64,000 bases of DNA from Azotimanducus sp965199815 (GTDB lineage Bacteria > Pseudomonadota > Gammaproteobacteria > Pseudomonadales > Azotimanducaceae). The notes under the pieces were generated by a model. It made no database searches. It saw only the letters and a list, made by a program, of their open reading frames with translations, and was not told the origin of the DNA. The position numbers and the translations under genes were made by a program. Below are positions 24,849 through 32,883 of the stretch, piece by piece (position 1 is the stretch's first letter; each line of letters begins with the position of its first letter). The stretch lies in assembly GCA_965199815.1 (NCBI GenBank), contig CBDATE010000033.1:372001-436000 (forward strand). Reading direction: 5' to 3'.

Positions 24849-25001
24849 GGGAAACTCTGAATAACAGAGTTTCCCGTGCGGCACACGGATGTGCCGCCAG
24901 ATTCAGTGCCGTAAGGCATTGAATCTGCGAGCAAATCAGAATCGCATTTCTGATTTGCGAATCTGATCAAGTCCACGGATGGACTTGATCAGAACATACC
25001 T
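24849..25001 (+). repeat. Dispersed five-hairpin element, full copy
   Basis: Five hairpins follow one another with almost no spacer. Hairpin 1 is 24849-24875 (11-bp arms, loop AATAA). Hairpin 2 is 24878-24897 (8-bp arms, loop CGGA). Hairpin 3 is 24900-24925 (11-bp arms with one G-U pair, loop GTAA). Hairpin 4 is 24931-24958 (11-bp arms). Hairpin 5 is 24963-24992 (13-bp arms, loop CGGA). A matching 153-bp copy lies at 37599-37751 and shorter copies elsewhere. It carries no coding sequence. It separates the SDR and dienelactone hydrolase genes. Confidence 0.95.
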
Positions 25002-25064
25002 TGACGAGAACAGGCTAGAATTGTCACCTTGTACTCACGTGAGGGAGCTTCCGGCTTTTCAGGA

Positions 25065-25793
25065 ATGAAGGATTTTCGAGAATGGGGAGACTTTCGGGAA
25101 TTGTGTTCACCGGACGGGCACAGGTTTGCTGCATATGAAGCCGGACCGCCAAAGCCGGAAACGCCCAGATCCGGAGTGGTCATCATTCAGGAAATATTCG
25201 GCGTGAACGAGCACATACGCATGGTTACCGACAGCTACGCCGAACTCGGATATCTGGCCATTGCACCGGCCATATTCGATCGTGTCGAGCGCGGTGTCGA
25301 GCTCGGGTACGGCGAAGCTGACATGAGCACCGGCATGAATCTTGCCTTCGAGCAGCTTGCCATTGAAGATGCGCTCACTGATGTGCAAACCGCCATCACC
25401 CATCTGGCAGATTCCGTGACGACCGGCAAGGTAGGCGTGATTGGATTCTGTTTCGGGGGCCTCCTGAGCTGGCTGGCCGCCTGTGATCTTTCCGGCTTGA
25501 ACTGCGCCGTGTCCTACTATGGCGGGGGTGTCGTTGATATGCTCGACAAGCGGGCCAAATGCCCGGTTGTCATGCACTTTGGCGGCAGCGACCCACATAT
25601 TCCCATGAGCGGTATCACGGCTTTTGGCAAGGCTCAGCCGATGGACAACCTCGACATATATGTGTACGAGGCAGGTCACGGCTTCAACTGCGATGCCAGG
25701 GACAGCTATGATGAGGAATCCGCTACACATGCGCGAGGCATCACGGTGCAGCTCCTCCGCAAACACCTGTTCCGAGGCAATCCCCGGACGTGA
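25065..25793 (+). CDS. Dienelactone hydrolase family protein
   Basis: A 242-residue alpha/beta hydrolase of the DLH family. The nucleophile elbow is GFCFGG with a cysteine (C129), as in true dienelactone hydrolases; the acid is in FGGSDPHIP and the histidine in AGHGFNCD. The early VVIIQEIFGVNEHIRMVTD is the family start. The start is uncertain: ATG 25065 is used, but a TTG at 25029 would add 12 residues. It may hydrolyse dienelactones or carboxylesters. It stands alone after the hairpin element. Confidence 0.88.
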   Translation: MKDFREWGDFRELCSPDGHRFAAYEAGPPKPETPRSGVVIIQEIFGVNEHIRMVTDSYAELGYLAIAPAIFDRVERGVELGYGEADMSTGMNLAFEQLAIEDALTDVQTAITHLADSVTTGKVGVIGFCFGGLLSWLAACDLSGLNCAVSYYGGGVVDMLDKRAKCPVVMHFGGSDPHIPMSGITAFGKAQPMDNLDIYVYEAGHGFNCDARDSYDEESATHARGITVQLLRKHLFRGNPRT

Positions 25794-25949
25794 GCCAGGC
25801 AATCATGCATTCATGGCGCATCTCTCACAAGTGCGTCTGCAAATATGCCTACAATAGGACAGTTCGTCATCTGCCCTGCCGTATTCCCGATGCTGTGGAT
25901 GCTTCTCGTTCTTCGCAGCTTCCTTTCGCCACTGACTGATGGATCAACT

Positions 25950-26753
25950 ATGAGTTTTCAGACTTTCCCAGTACTTTCGAGAATGCCTGTATTCCTGTGC
26001 GCCTGTCTGGCGCTGTCCGGAGTGGCGCTGTCTTCGTCTCTGGTTGCGGATACGCTTGACGACATCTTCGCGGTTTCCGAAGAACTCAATCAGCAGGCGC
26101 GCCAGTCACAAGCCAGGATTGATGAATTGTCTGAAGAAGCGCGCTCGCTGCTGACTGACTACAAGGTTGTCCTGAAGGAAATCGAAGGCCTGAAGGTCTA
26201 TAACGCGCAGCTTTCGCGACAGATTCGCGGCCAGCAGCAGCAGATGGATCAGATCAACGGCTCGATTGATCGCGTCACTGCTACCCAGCGACAGATGACA
26301 CCGCTGATGCTGCGCATGATCGATGGCCTCGAACAGTTCATCGCGCTCGATCTGCCGTTTCTTGCCGAAGAGCGTTCGGGACGCATCGAGCGATTGCGCG
26401 ACATGATGGATCGTGCCGAAGTGCCGGTGTCCGAGAAATTGAGCCAGGTGCTGGCGGCGTATCAGATCGAGAACGAATACGGACGCACCATGGAAGCCTA
26501 CTCGGGTACAGTCATGCTTGATGGTGAAGAGCGCGTCGCCGACCTGTTCAGGTTTGGGCGCGTCATTCTCGCCTTCCAGAGCCCGGATGGGGAACTGACC
26601 GGTATGTGGAATCGGGATTCCGCACAGTGGGAAGAGGTGGACGACGCTTACGCGACGGCAGTCAGGAACGGTATTCGCATGGCGCGCAAACAGCTCTCGG
26701 TCGATTTGCTGAACCTGCCGCTGGTCATTGATAACAAGGGAGGCGCGCAGTGA
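25950..26753 (+). CDS. DUF3450 periplasmic coiled-coil protein of the TonB2 cluster
   Basis: A 267-residue protein with a signal peptide (hydrophobic CACLALSGVALSSSLVA) and a long coiled coil (EELNQQARQSQARIDELSEEARSLL and on to about residue 110). DUF3450 proteins are regularly encoded in front of TtpC/ExbB/ExbD/TonB2 clusters and are thought to be periplasmic accessories. The start at 25950 is preferred over 25845; ATG 25983 is also possible. Its stop overlaps the upstream part of the next frame, so the cluster is probably one operon. Confidence 0.87.
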   Translation: MSFQTFPVLSRMPVFLCACLALSGVALSSSLVADTLDDIFAVSEELNQQARQSQARIDELSEEARSLLTDYKVVLKEIEGLKVYNAQLSRQIRGQQQQMDQINGSIDRVTATQRQMTPLMLRMIDGLEQFIALDLPFLAEERSGRIERLRDMMDRAEVPVSEKLSQVLAAYQIENEYGRTMEAYSGTVMLDGEERVADLFRFGRVILAFQSPDGELTGMWNRDSAQWEEVDDAYATAVRNGIRMARKQLSVDLLNLPLVIDNKGGAQ

Positions 26754-26788
26754 TCTCATTTCAACCAAATTCTTCGGAGACTTGTCCC

Positions 26789-28273
26789 ATGTTCCGGTCA
26801 CGACTGCTCGCATTGCCCCTGTTGATGTTTCTCGGTCTGGCTGCCGGGCAGGTCATGGCACAGCAATCGGATGATGAACAGAGCCCGCAGGAAGCGGCAT
26901 CCGTGGAAATCAATCAGGCTGCAACACTTGATGAATTGCTCGAACTGGTGCGCCAGAGACGTCTGGTCGAATCGCGCGAGCATCGCGCTCGCGAGCAGGA
27001 GTTCACGAATAATCGTGACCGACAGCAGGAACTGTTGCGGGAAGGTCGTGCCGAACAGCAGCGCGAAGAACGGCGCGCCGAGACCCTGAATGCCCAATTC
27101 AACGAAAACGAAGAGCGCATTGATGTCCTGCAGCAAACGCTTGATGATCGGCTCGGTGCCTTGCGCGAGCTGTTCGGCGTATTGCAGCAGGTTGCCGGAG
27201 ATACTCGCGGGCTGTTTGAAGGCTCGATCATCAGTGCCGAGTTCGAACAGGACCGGGGCGAGTGGCTCGGCGAATTCGCCGCCAAGATGGGGACTTCCAC
27301 GCAGTTGGCAACTATCGAGGAAATGGAAAAACTCTGGTACGAGTTGCAGCGGGAAATGACCAAGACCGGCGAAGTCAATCGTTTCAACGGTGTCGTCAAG
27401 CTGCTGAATGGCGAGAGCAGGGCTACCGATGTCATTCGCGTTGGTGCCTTCAATCTGGTGGCCGATGGCGAGTATCTCAATTATGTGCCAGGCGTTGGCA
27501 TCACCGAATTGTCGCGCCAGCCGGCGGGTCGCTACGTCAACACCATCGAGGATCTGGAGGAAGCCCAGGCTGGCGATGTAGTCGAGTTTGCGGTGGACCC
27601 GACGCGAGGCTCTCTGCTGTCTCTGCTCATTCAGGCCGCAACCGTCGGCGAACGTATCGGCTCGGCGTTTGGCGGCATAGCTGATGGCGACTGTTATCTG
27701 CCGTTTTGCGATGGTCAGGGCGGCTATGTGGGTTCAGTCATCATCCTCGGCGGGATTATCGGCCTGCTGTTGGCTCTGGAGCGTTTTATTACCCTGTTTT
27801 TCGTCGGGCGCAAGGTAAACGCGCAGCGTGAGTCCGAAGTTGCTTCGAACGACAATCCGCTCGGGCGCATCATGCAGGTGTACGAGGCCAACAAACTGGT
27901 GGATGTCGAGACGCTGGAATTGAAGCTCAGCGAGGCGATACTCACCGAGACACCGGCCATCACGCGCAATATCACGCTCATTCAGGTGATTTCCGTGGTC
28001 GCGCCACTGCTTGGGTTGCTCGGTACGGTGATTGGCATGATCCTGACCTTCCAGGCCATTACCCTGTTTGGCACCGGCGATCCCAAGACCATGGCAGGCG
28101 GCATTTCAACGGCCCTGATGACCACCGTGCTCGGTTTGTGCGTCGCTATCCCGACGGTTTTGCTGCACGCGCTGGTCAATGGCCGCAGCAAGGCACTGAT
28201 TCACCTTATTGATGAACAGAGTGCCGGTATCGTGGCGGATCATGCGGAGCGCACCGGCGCGGCGCTCGGATGA
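26789..28273 (+). CDS. TtpC-like MotA/TolQ/ExbB family protein with periplasmic coiled coil
   Basis: A 494-residue protein: signal peptide (ends GQVMAQ), a charged coiled coil (about 30-130), a periplasmic domain, and three C-terminal helices of the MotA/TolQ/ExbB proton channel (VGSVIILGGIIGLLLALER; SVVAPLLGLLGTVIGMILTFQA; MTTVLGLCVAIPTVLL). This is the layout of TtpC, the extra component of TonB2 systems in Vibrio. Start ATG 26789 has CGGAG upstream. It follows DUF3450 and precedes exbB, exbD and tonB on the same strand. Confidence 0.88.
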   Translation: MFRSRLLALPLLMFLGLAAGQVMAQQSDDEQSPQEAASVEINQAATLDELLELVRQRRLVESREHRAREQEFTNNRDRQQELLREGRAEQQREERRAETLNAQFNENEERIDVLQQTLDDRLGALRELFGVLQQVAGDTRGLFEGSIISAEFEQDRGEWLGEFAAKMGTSTQLATIEEMEKLWYELQREMTKTGEVNRFNGVVKLLNGESRATDVIRVGAFNLVADGEYLNYVPGVGITELSRQPAGRYVNTIEDLEEAQAGDVVEFAVDPTRGSLLSLLIQAATVGERIGSAFGGIADGDCYLPFCDGQGGYVGSVIILGGIIGLLLALERFITLFFVGRKVNAQRESEVASNDNPLGRIMQVYEANKLVDVETLELKLSEAILTETPAITRNITLIQVISVVAPLLGLLGTVIGMILTFQAITLFGTGDPKTMAGGISTALMTTVLGLCVAIPTVLLHALVNGRSKALIHLIDEQSAGIVADHAERTGAALG

Positions 28274-28354
28274 AGCATCGAGGCTGACGATGATGTTTTT
28301 GGTGACTGATCAAGTGATTTCGGGTAATTCGCGCAGGACTCGCAGGCAAGCACC

Positions 28355-28873
28355 ATGATCGGCGACATTATTCTGGCAATTCAGATATTCATGGAGCGGG
28401 GCGGTGATGTTCTCTGGTTCATTGCTGCCATCACCTTCCTCATGTGGGCCTTGATTTTCGAACGCATCTGGTACTTTGTGCGCGAGCATGGCAATCTGGT
28501 GAACCGCACGGTCGAGGCGTGGGAGATGCGCCCCGAGCGACGCTCGTGGAGCGCACAGCAGATTCGCGATGCGCTCATCTCCCAGTCGAGCGAGAAGATT
28601 ACCGGTTCGCTGCCCCTGATCATGACATGCGTGACCCTGTGCCCTCTGCTCGGCTTGCTCGGTACGGTCACCGGCATGATTTCGGTATTTGATGCCATGG
28701 CCACGCAAGGCGGCAACGCCCGTTCCATGGCGGCCGGTGTGTCCATGGCAACCATTCCCACCATGAGCGGTATGATTGCTTCGTTGTCCGGGCTCGTTGC
28801 CACCACATTCCTGCGTGGCCGCGTGGCACGTGAGGTGGAGTCGCTTCAGGATCACCTGACCTTCGATCATTAG
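28355..28873 (+). CDS. exbB: ExbB-type proton channel subunit (TonB2 system)
   Basis: A 172-residue inner-membrane protein with three helices and the MotA/TolQ/ExbB core (LIMTCVTLCPLLGLLGTVTGMISVFDAMA; MATIPTMSGMIASLSGLVATTFL). It is shorter than classical ExbB and fits the ExbB2 class. It energises TonB using the proton gradient together with ExbD. It lies 81 bp after the TtpC-like gene and 83 bp before exbD. Start ATG 28355 has only a weak AGG site. Confidence 0.92.
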   Translation: MIGDIILAIQIFMERGGDVLWFIAAITFLMWALIFERIWYFVREHGNLVNRTVEAWEMRPERRSWSAQQIRDALISQSSEKITGSLPLIMTCVTLCPLLGLLGTVTGMISVFDAMATQGGNARSMAAGVSMATIPTMSGMIASLSGLVATTFLRGRVAREVESLQDHLTFDH

Positions 28874-28956
28874 TCTCTGCTTCAATCTACCGCGCTAGCT
28901 ATCGTACCGATCACGCACCTCAGGGATTACACAAGGCGTACAAGAGTAGTCACCCC

Positions 28957-29355
28957 ATGGCAAAGCAGCGTTTCAACCGCGACGAAGAATCGGATATCAA
29001 TCTTGCTCCCATGCTTGATGTGGTGTTCATCATGCTGATCTTCTTTATCGTGACAGCCACCTTTATCAAGCAGGCCGGCATAGATGTCCTGCGTCCCATT
29101 GCTGGCAGCGCCGAGGAAAAACCCACGGTGAGCGTACTGGTCGCAGTGAGTGAGGCGGGTGATATATGGGTGGATAACCGGCGTGTGGAGGTATCCGCCG
29201 TGCGCGCACACATCGAGCGGTTGCACACCGAGAACCCCAAGGGAGGTCTGGTCGTACAAGCGGACCGCGGGGCAAAGATGGAGAAGGTGCTGGCGGTACT
29301 CGAAGCAGCGCGCGCTGCCAACGTCACCGAAGTGGCCCTGTCCACCGAGCGTTAG
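28957..29355 (+). CDS. exbD: ExbD-type proton channel subunit (TonB2 system)
   Basis: A 132-residue protein with a short cytoplasmic start, one helix containing the key aspartate (LAPMLDVVFIMLIFF, D21), and a periplasmic domain, the ExbD/TolR layout. It sits between exbB and tonB. The normal TolR/ExbD C-terminal fold is visible (VVQADRGAKMEKVLAVLEAARAANV). Confidence 0.94.
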   Translation: MAKQRFNRDEESDINLAPMLDVVFIMLIFFIVTATFIKQAGIDVLRPIAGSAEEKPTVSVLVAVSEAGDIWVDNRRVEVSAVRAHIERLHTENPKGGLVVQADRGAKMEKVLAVLEAARAANVTEVALSTER

Positions 29356-29407
29356 GCAGCAGTACCTCAGGCAGCGACACCGCAGGCAGCAGTACCAAGG
29401 AGGCGAT

Positions 29408-30052
29408 ATGAGCAACAGCAGTTTACTGGTCGCCGATAAGTCGCAGAGTTATCTGCGCCCGATTATCGGTGTCTCGCTGGGCTTTCTGATGACGGTGACA
29501 CTCTTCCTGATCATGCAGGCCCTGATCAAGAGTGACCGCAGCCCGTTCACGGATTCACCGACCGGACGCATCGTGGATTTCGTGCGGCTGCTCGACGATA
29601 CACCCATAGAAATCAAGCAGCGCAAGCCGCCGCCACCACCACCGGTGGACGAGCCACCGCCCGATATGCCGCGTCCGCAGATGGAGTCGCAAGACACCAA
29701 CTTCGGGGTTGATATTTCCCATGTGGACCCGGGCATTGATGGCATCTCGCTGGGTACCGGCGGGTACAGTTCCGATGGGGAGTACCTGCCGATTGTCAAG
29801 GTGAAGCCCATTTATCCCAGGCGCGCCCAGACGCGCGGTATCGAAGGCTATGTATTGCTGCAATTCACGGTGACCAAGACCGGCGCAGTGGCGGACCCCG
29901 TGGTCATTGAATCCGAGCCTCGCGGCATCTTTGACCGCGCAGCCATCAATGCGGCGCTCAAATTCAAGTACAAGCCCAAGGTGGTGAACGGAGAACCCAT
30001 TGCGGTAGCGGGAGTCCCGCACAGAATTACCTTTGAACTGGCTGATGATTAG
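29408..30052 (+). CDS. tonB: TonB-family energy transducer (TonB2 type)
   Basis: A 214-residue protein with one membrane helix (about 22-42), a proline-rich periplasmic spacer (RKPPPPPPVDEPPPDMPRP), and a C-terminal TonB domain (YPRRAQTRGIEGYVLLQFTVTKTGAV ... AINAALKFKYKPKVVNG). It transfers energy to outer-membrane receptors, plausibly including the receptor at 8535. A textbook AAGGAGG at 29397-29403 sets the start at 29408; the longer frame from 29150 lies in exbD. Confidence 0.95.
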   Translation: MSNSSLLVADKSQSYLRPIIGVSLGFLMTVTLFLIMQALIKSDRSPFTDSPTGRIVDFVRLLDDTPIEIKQRKPPPPPPVDEPPPDMPRPQMESQDTNFGVDISHVDPGIDGISLGTGGYSSDGEYLPIVKVKPIYPRRAQTRGIEGYVLLQFTVTKTGAVADPVVIESEPRGIFDRAAINAALKFKYKPKVVNGEPIAVAGVPHRITFELADD

Positions 30053-30062
30053 GACAGGCAGG

Positions 30063-31385
30063 ATGATGCAGAGATTTTTCCTCGGTTGTGTGCTCCTGGT
30101 CGGTTTGTCCGGGGGCTTGCTGCTCAGTCTGCTGCCGATGGGCAGCGCTCATGCCCAGTCCGAGCAGGAAGAGCGTCCGCGACAAGCCACTCGTCGCATC
30201 CCGGCAATGAGTGAGCAGGTCTTCAATCAGCTCGCGGAAGCTCAGGAAATGGTTGAGGCCAAAAACTACGCCGAGGCCAGTCGGCTGCTCGGGAGATTGC
30301 TTGAACGCCGACGTCTGAATGGCAACGAACGTGGTCAGATATACAACCTGCTGGCGTACGCGGCGCTCGAACAGGAGGACAACGCCGCAGCCATACGCAA
30401 CCTCGAACTGGTGCTCGGTGAGGGTGACCAGATCACCGAGGGCCTTGAAACCTCCGTTCTCTACACCCTGGCGCAGCTTCAGTATCTGGAGGAGAACTTC
30501 GCTGCTGCCTTGCAGTACATGGACAGGTGGCTGGCCAAGCAAACCAGCCTGAGCCCGCAACCGCATGTATTCATCGGGCAGGTGTATTTCCAGATGGAAA
30601 ATATCCCCAGAGCCATCGAGTACATTGAAAAAGCGATTGAGATTGCCCGCGCCTCGAACCTCGAAATCAGGGAAAACTGGTGGGCAATGCTGCGCTATTT
30701 CTATTACGAGATGGAAAATCTGCCCAAATCCATTGATGTTCTCAAGATTCTCGTACGCGATTTTCCCAAGCAGGACTACTGGATTCAGCTGTGTGGCATG
30801 TACAGTGAACTGGAGCAGGAAGACAAGGTGCTTGCCTGCTTCGAGGCGGCACATCTCGGCGGGCATCTCGACCGGGAGTCGCTGATGAGAAATTACGCTG
30901 GCTTGTTGCTGAACGCGAATGCGCCCTACAGAGCCGCCAAGTATTTCCGCGAGGCGATGGAGACGGAAGTGGTACCGGCAGGCGAGCAGAACTTCATCAC
31001 ACTCGGCCAGGCGGAACAGTTCTCGCAGGAACACGAAGCCGCTATCGAGGCGTTCGAGGCGGCGGCCGGGTTGTCGGAGAAAGGCGCTACCTACGAGCAG
31101 CTCTCGCAGCTCTATTTCGAGCGCGACAACTTCGAGATGTGTGTGGATGCGGCAAACTCCGCAGCCGACAAGGGCGGTCTTCGCCGTGAGGGCTCGATGC
31201 TTCTGGTCAAGGGCATGTGCCTGTTCAATCTTGATCGTCTGTCTGAAGCCCAGGACGCATTTGTCGCTTCGCGACGTGTTTCGAGACGCAACGAGGTGGC
31301 ATCCGACGAGCTCACAGCCAGTCAGTGGATTGCCTATATCGACAAGGAAAAACAGCGTCGCGACACCCTGAGCGCGCGTCAGTAG
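30063..31385 (+). CDS. Exported TPR-repeat protein of the TonB2 cluster
   Basis: A 440-residue protein with a signal peptide (hydrophobic CVLLVGLSGGLLLSLLPMGSAHA) followed by repeated helical pairs of TPR type (ASRLLGRLLERRRLNGNERGQIYNLLAYAALEQ, PRAIEYIEKAIEIAR, AAIEAFEAAAGL). It is probably a periplasmic scaffold; genes of this kind close TtpC-ExbB-ExbD-TonB2 operons in other gammaproteobacteria. Start ATG 30063 has AGGACAGGCAGG before it and lies 10 bp after the tonB stop; ATG 30066 is also possible. Confidence 0.88.
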   Translation: MMQRFFLGCVLLVGLSGGLLLSLLPMGSAHAQSEQEERPRQATRRIPAMSEQVFNQLAEAQEMVEAKNYAEASRLLGRLLERRRLNGNERGQIYNLLAYAALEQEDNAAAIRNLELVLGEGDQITEGLETSVLYTLAQLQYLEENFAAALQYMDRWLAKQTSLSPQPHVFIGQVYFQMENIPRAIEYIEKAIEIARASNLEIRENWWAMLRYFYYEMENLPKSIDVLKILVRDFPKQDYWIQLCGMYSELEQEDKVLACFEAAHLGGHLDRESLMRNYAGLLLNANAPYRAAKYFREAMETEVVPAGEQNFITLGQAEQFSQEHEAAIEAFEAAAGLSEKGATYEQLSQLYFERDNFEMCVDAANSAADKGGLRREGSMLLVKGMCLFNLDRLSEAQDAFVASRRVSRRNEVASDELTASQWIAYIDKEKQRRDTLSARQ

Positions 31386-31498
31386 TCGCCTTGAGTGGTA
31401 CCGGGAACGCGTGCGGATGCTTCCGATGCCCTGCTCGGCAGCAGGACATTCCGGTGTCCTTGTGCCGGTGCCATCCGGAGTGTGTATGGGGCGCGTAG

Positions 31499-32140
31499 AT
31501 GTTCACCGGTATTGTTGAAGCCCTGGTGCCTCTGCTCGAAGTACAGGAGAGTGGTGGTATTCGATGCCTGTCGGTTGCTGCGCCAGCGCCCTTGCTGGCA
31601 TCGGTAAAGCGCGGAGACTCGGTGGCGGTCAACGGTGTATGTCTTACGCGCACTGATGCGTCGGCGCATCGGCTGCAATTCGAGGTCGTGCGCGAGACGC
31701 TGGAGCGTTCCAATCTTGCCGAAATGCAGGCAGGCGACAAGGTACATCTGGAAAGTTCACTCAAGTTTGGCGATGCGATTGGCGGTCATCTGGTGGCCGG
31801 ACATGTGTGGAACGCAATTCCCTGCATTGCCATCGAGCAGGATGCGGACAATCGATTCGTCTGGTTCGCCCTTGATGACGAGTACAGTCGCTATATCCTG
31901 CACAAGGGATTCGTCGCGCTCGATGGTGTCAGCCTCACGGTGGCCAGGGTCGAGCCGTACGCTGCGGTGCCCAGGTTCGGGGTCACGCTCATTCCCGAAA
32001 CCCTGGCGCGCACACGTTTTGCCTGGCTTCAGCCTGGCATGAAAGTGAATCTGGAGGTGGATTCCCAGACCCAGGCGATTGTCGAGACGGTCGAGCGGGT
32101 ATTGAATGAACGCTCGGGCGCGCCGGGTACGCCAGAGTGA
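31499..32140 (+). CDS. ribE: Riboflavin synthase alpha chain
   Basis: A 213-residue enzyme that dismutates two lumazines to riboflavin. The N-terminal MFTGIVEALV and the two internally repeated lumazine-binding halves are clear (DSVAVNGVCLT in the first, FVALDGVSLTV in the second). The usual GHVDG is GHVWN here. No FMN riboswitch is seen upstream. It overlaps the cmk start by 4 bp (32137-32140), an unusual partner for cmk. Confidence 0.96.
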   Translation: MFTGIVEALVPLLEVQESGGIRCLSVAAPAPLLASVKRGDSVAVNGVCLTRTDASAHRLQFEVVRETLERSNLAEMQAGDKVHLESSLKFGDAIGGHLVAGHVWNAIPCIAIEQDADNRFVWFALDDEYSRYILHKGFVALDGVSLTVARVEPYAAVPRFGVTLIPETLARTRFAWLQPGMKVNLEVDSQTQAIVETVERVLNERSGAPGTPE

Positions 32141-32883
32141 GTTCGCACCTCGCTCCGGTTATTGCGGTTGATGGGCCGAGCGGTGCCGGCAAGGGTGAGG
32201 TGAGTCTGTTTCTTGCCCGGCAGCTCGGCTGGCGCATCATGGACAGTGGTGCCCTGTACAGAATCCTCGCCCATCAGGCGCTTTTTGAGCGGGTGGCCAC
32301 GGATGACCCCGAACGATTGTGTGAACTTGCGGGCGACCTGCACGAGGTTGACTTTCGGGTGCACGATGAGCGCGTCGAGGTGTTTCATGCCGGTCGCGAT
32401 GTTGGCGATGACATTCGTCGCGAGGAGGTTGGGGTGGCGGCTTCGGAGTTGGCCGTCTGGCCAGAGGTGAGGCATTCGGTGGTGGCAGCGCAGCGAGTGC
32501 ACAGATGTCCTCCCGGGCTGATTGCCGACGGCCGCGATATGGGTACCGAGGTGTTTCCCGATGCGCTGATCAAGATATTTCTGGATGCCAGCGTACAGGC
32601 GCGCGCCCAGCGGCGCTTCGAACAGTTGAAAGCTCTGGGATTTAATGCTAACTTAGATAGTCTTTTGCGGAGTATCGCGCAGCGCGACAGGAAAGACAGG
32701 ACGCGGATTCATTCACCTCTGGTGCCCGCTCCCGATGCTGTTCTGATAGACACTACCAGTATGCTGCGCGAAACCGTGAAAGACCATGTCCTGAACCTTG
32801 TTCGGAGCATGCAACTCTCCGCAACCGGTTTTTCTCGAGCATCATCACAGGCCATGCCAACCCATCGAAAGGAAAATTCATGA
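32137..32883 (+). CDS. cmk: Cytidylate kinase
   Basis: A 248-residue NMP kinase that phosphorylates CMP and dCMP. The P-loop is DGPSGAGKGEVS, followed by LGWRIMDSGALYR, and later LIADGRDMGTEVFPDALIKIFLDAS and AQRRFEQLK. It starts with GTG at 32137, overlapping the ribE stop, and its own stop overlaps the rpsA start by 4 bp. The last 25 residues are poorly conserved. cmk-rpsA is the standard order. Confidence 0.96.
   Translation: MSSHLAPVIAVDGPSGAGKGEVSLFLARQLGWRIMDSGALYRILAHQALFERVATDDPERLCELAGDLHEVDFRVHDERVEVFHAGRDVGDDIRREEVGVAASELAVWPEVRHSVVAAQRVHRCPPGLIADGRDMGTEVFPDALIKIFLDASVQARAQRRFEQLKALGFNANLDSLLRSIAQRDRKDRTRIHSPLVPAPDAVLIDTTSMLRETVKDHVLNLVRSMQLSATGFSRASSQAMPTHRKENS

Noticed and set aside
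24849..25001. CRISPR array
   Set aside because: The hairpins differ from one another, with no equal spacers and no repeated identical unit.
31386..31498. FMN riboswitch before ribE
   Set aside because: No conserved FMN-box pattern is seen, and the gap is only 113 bp.
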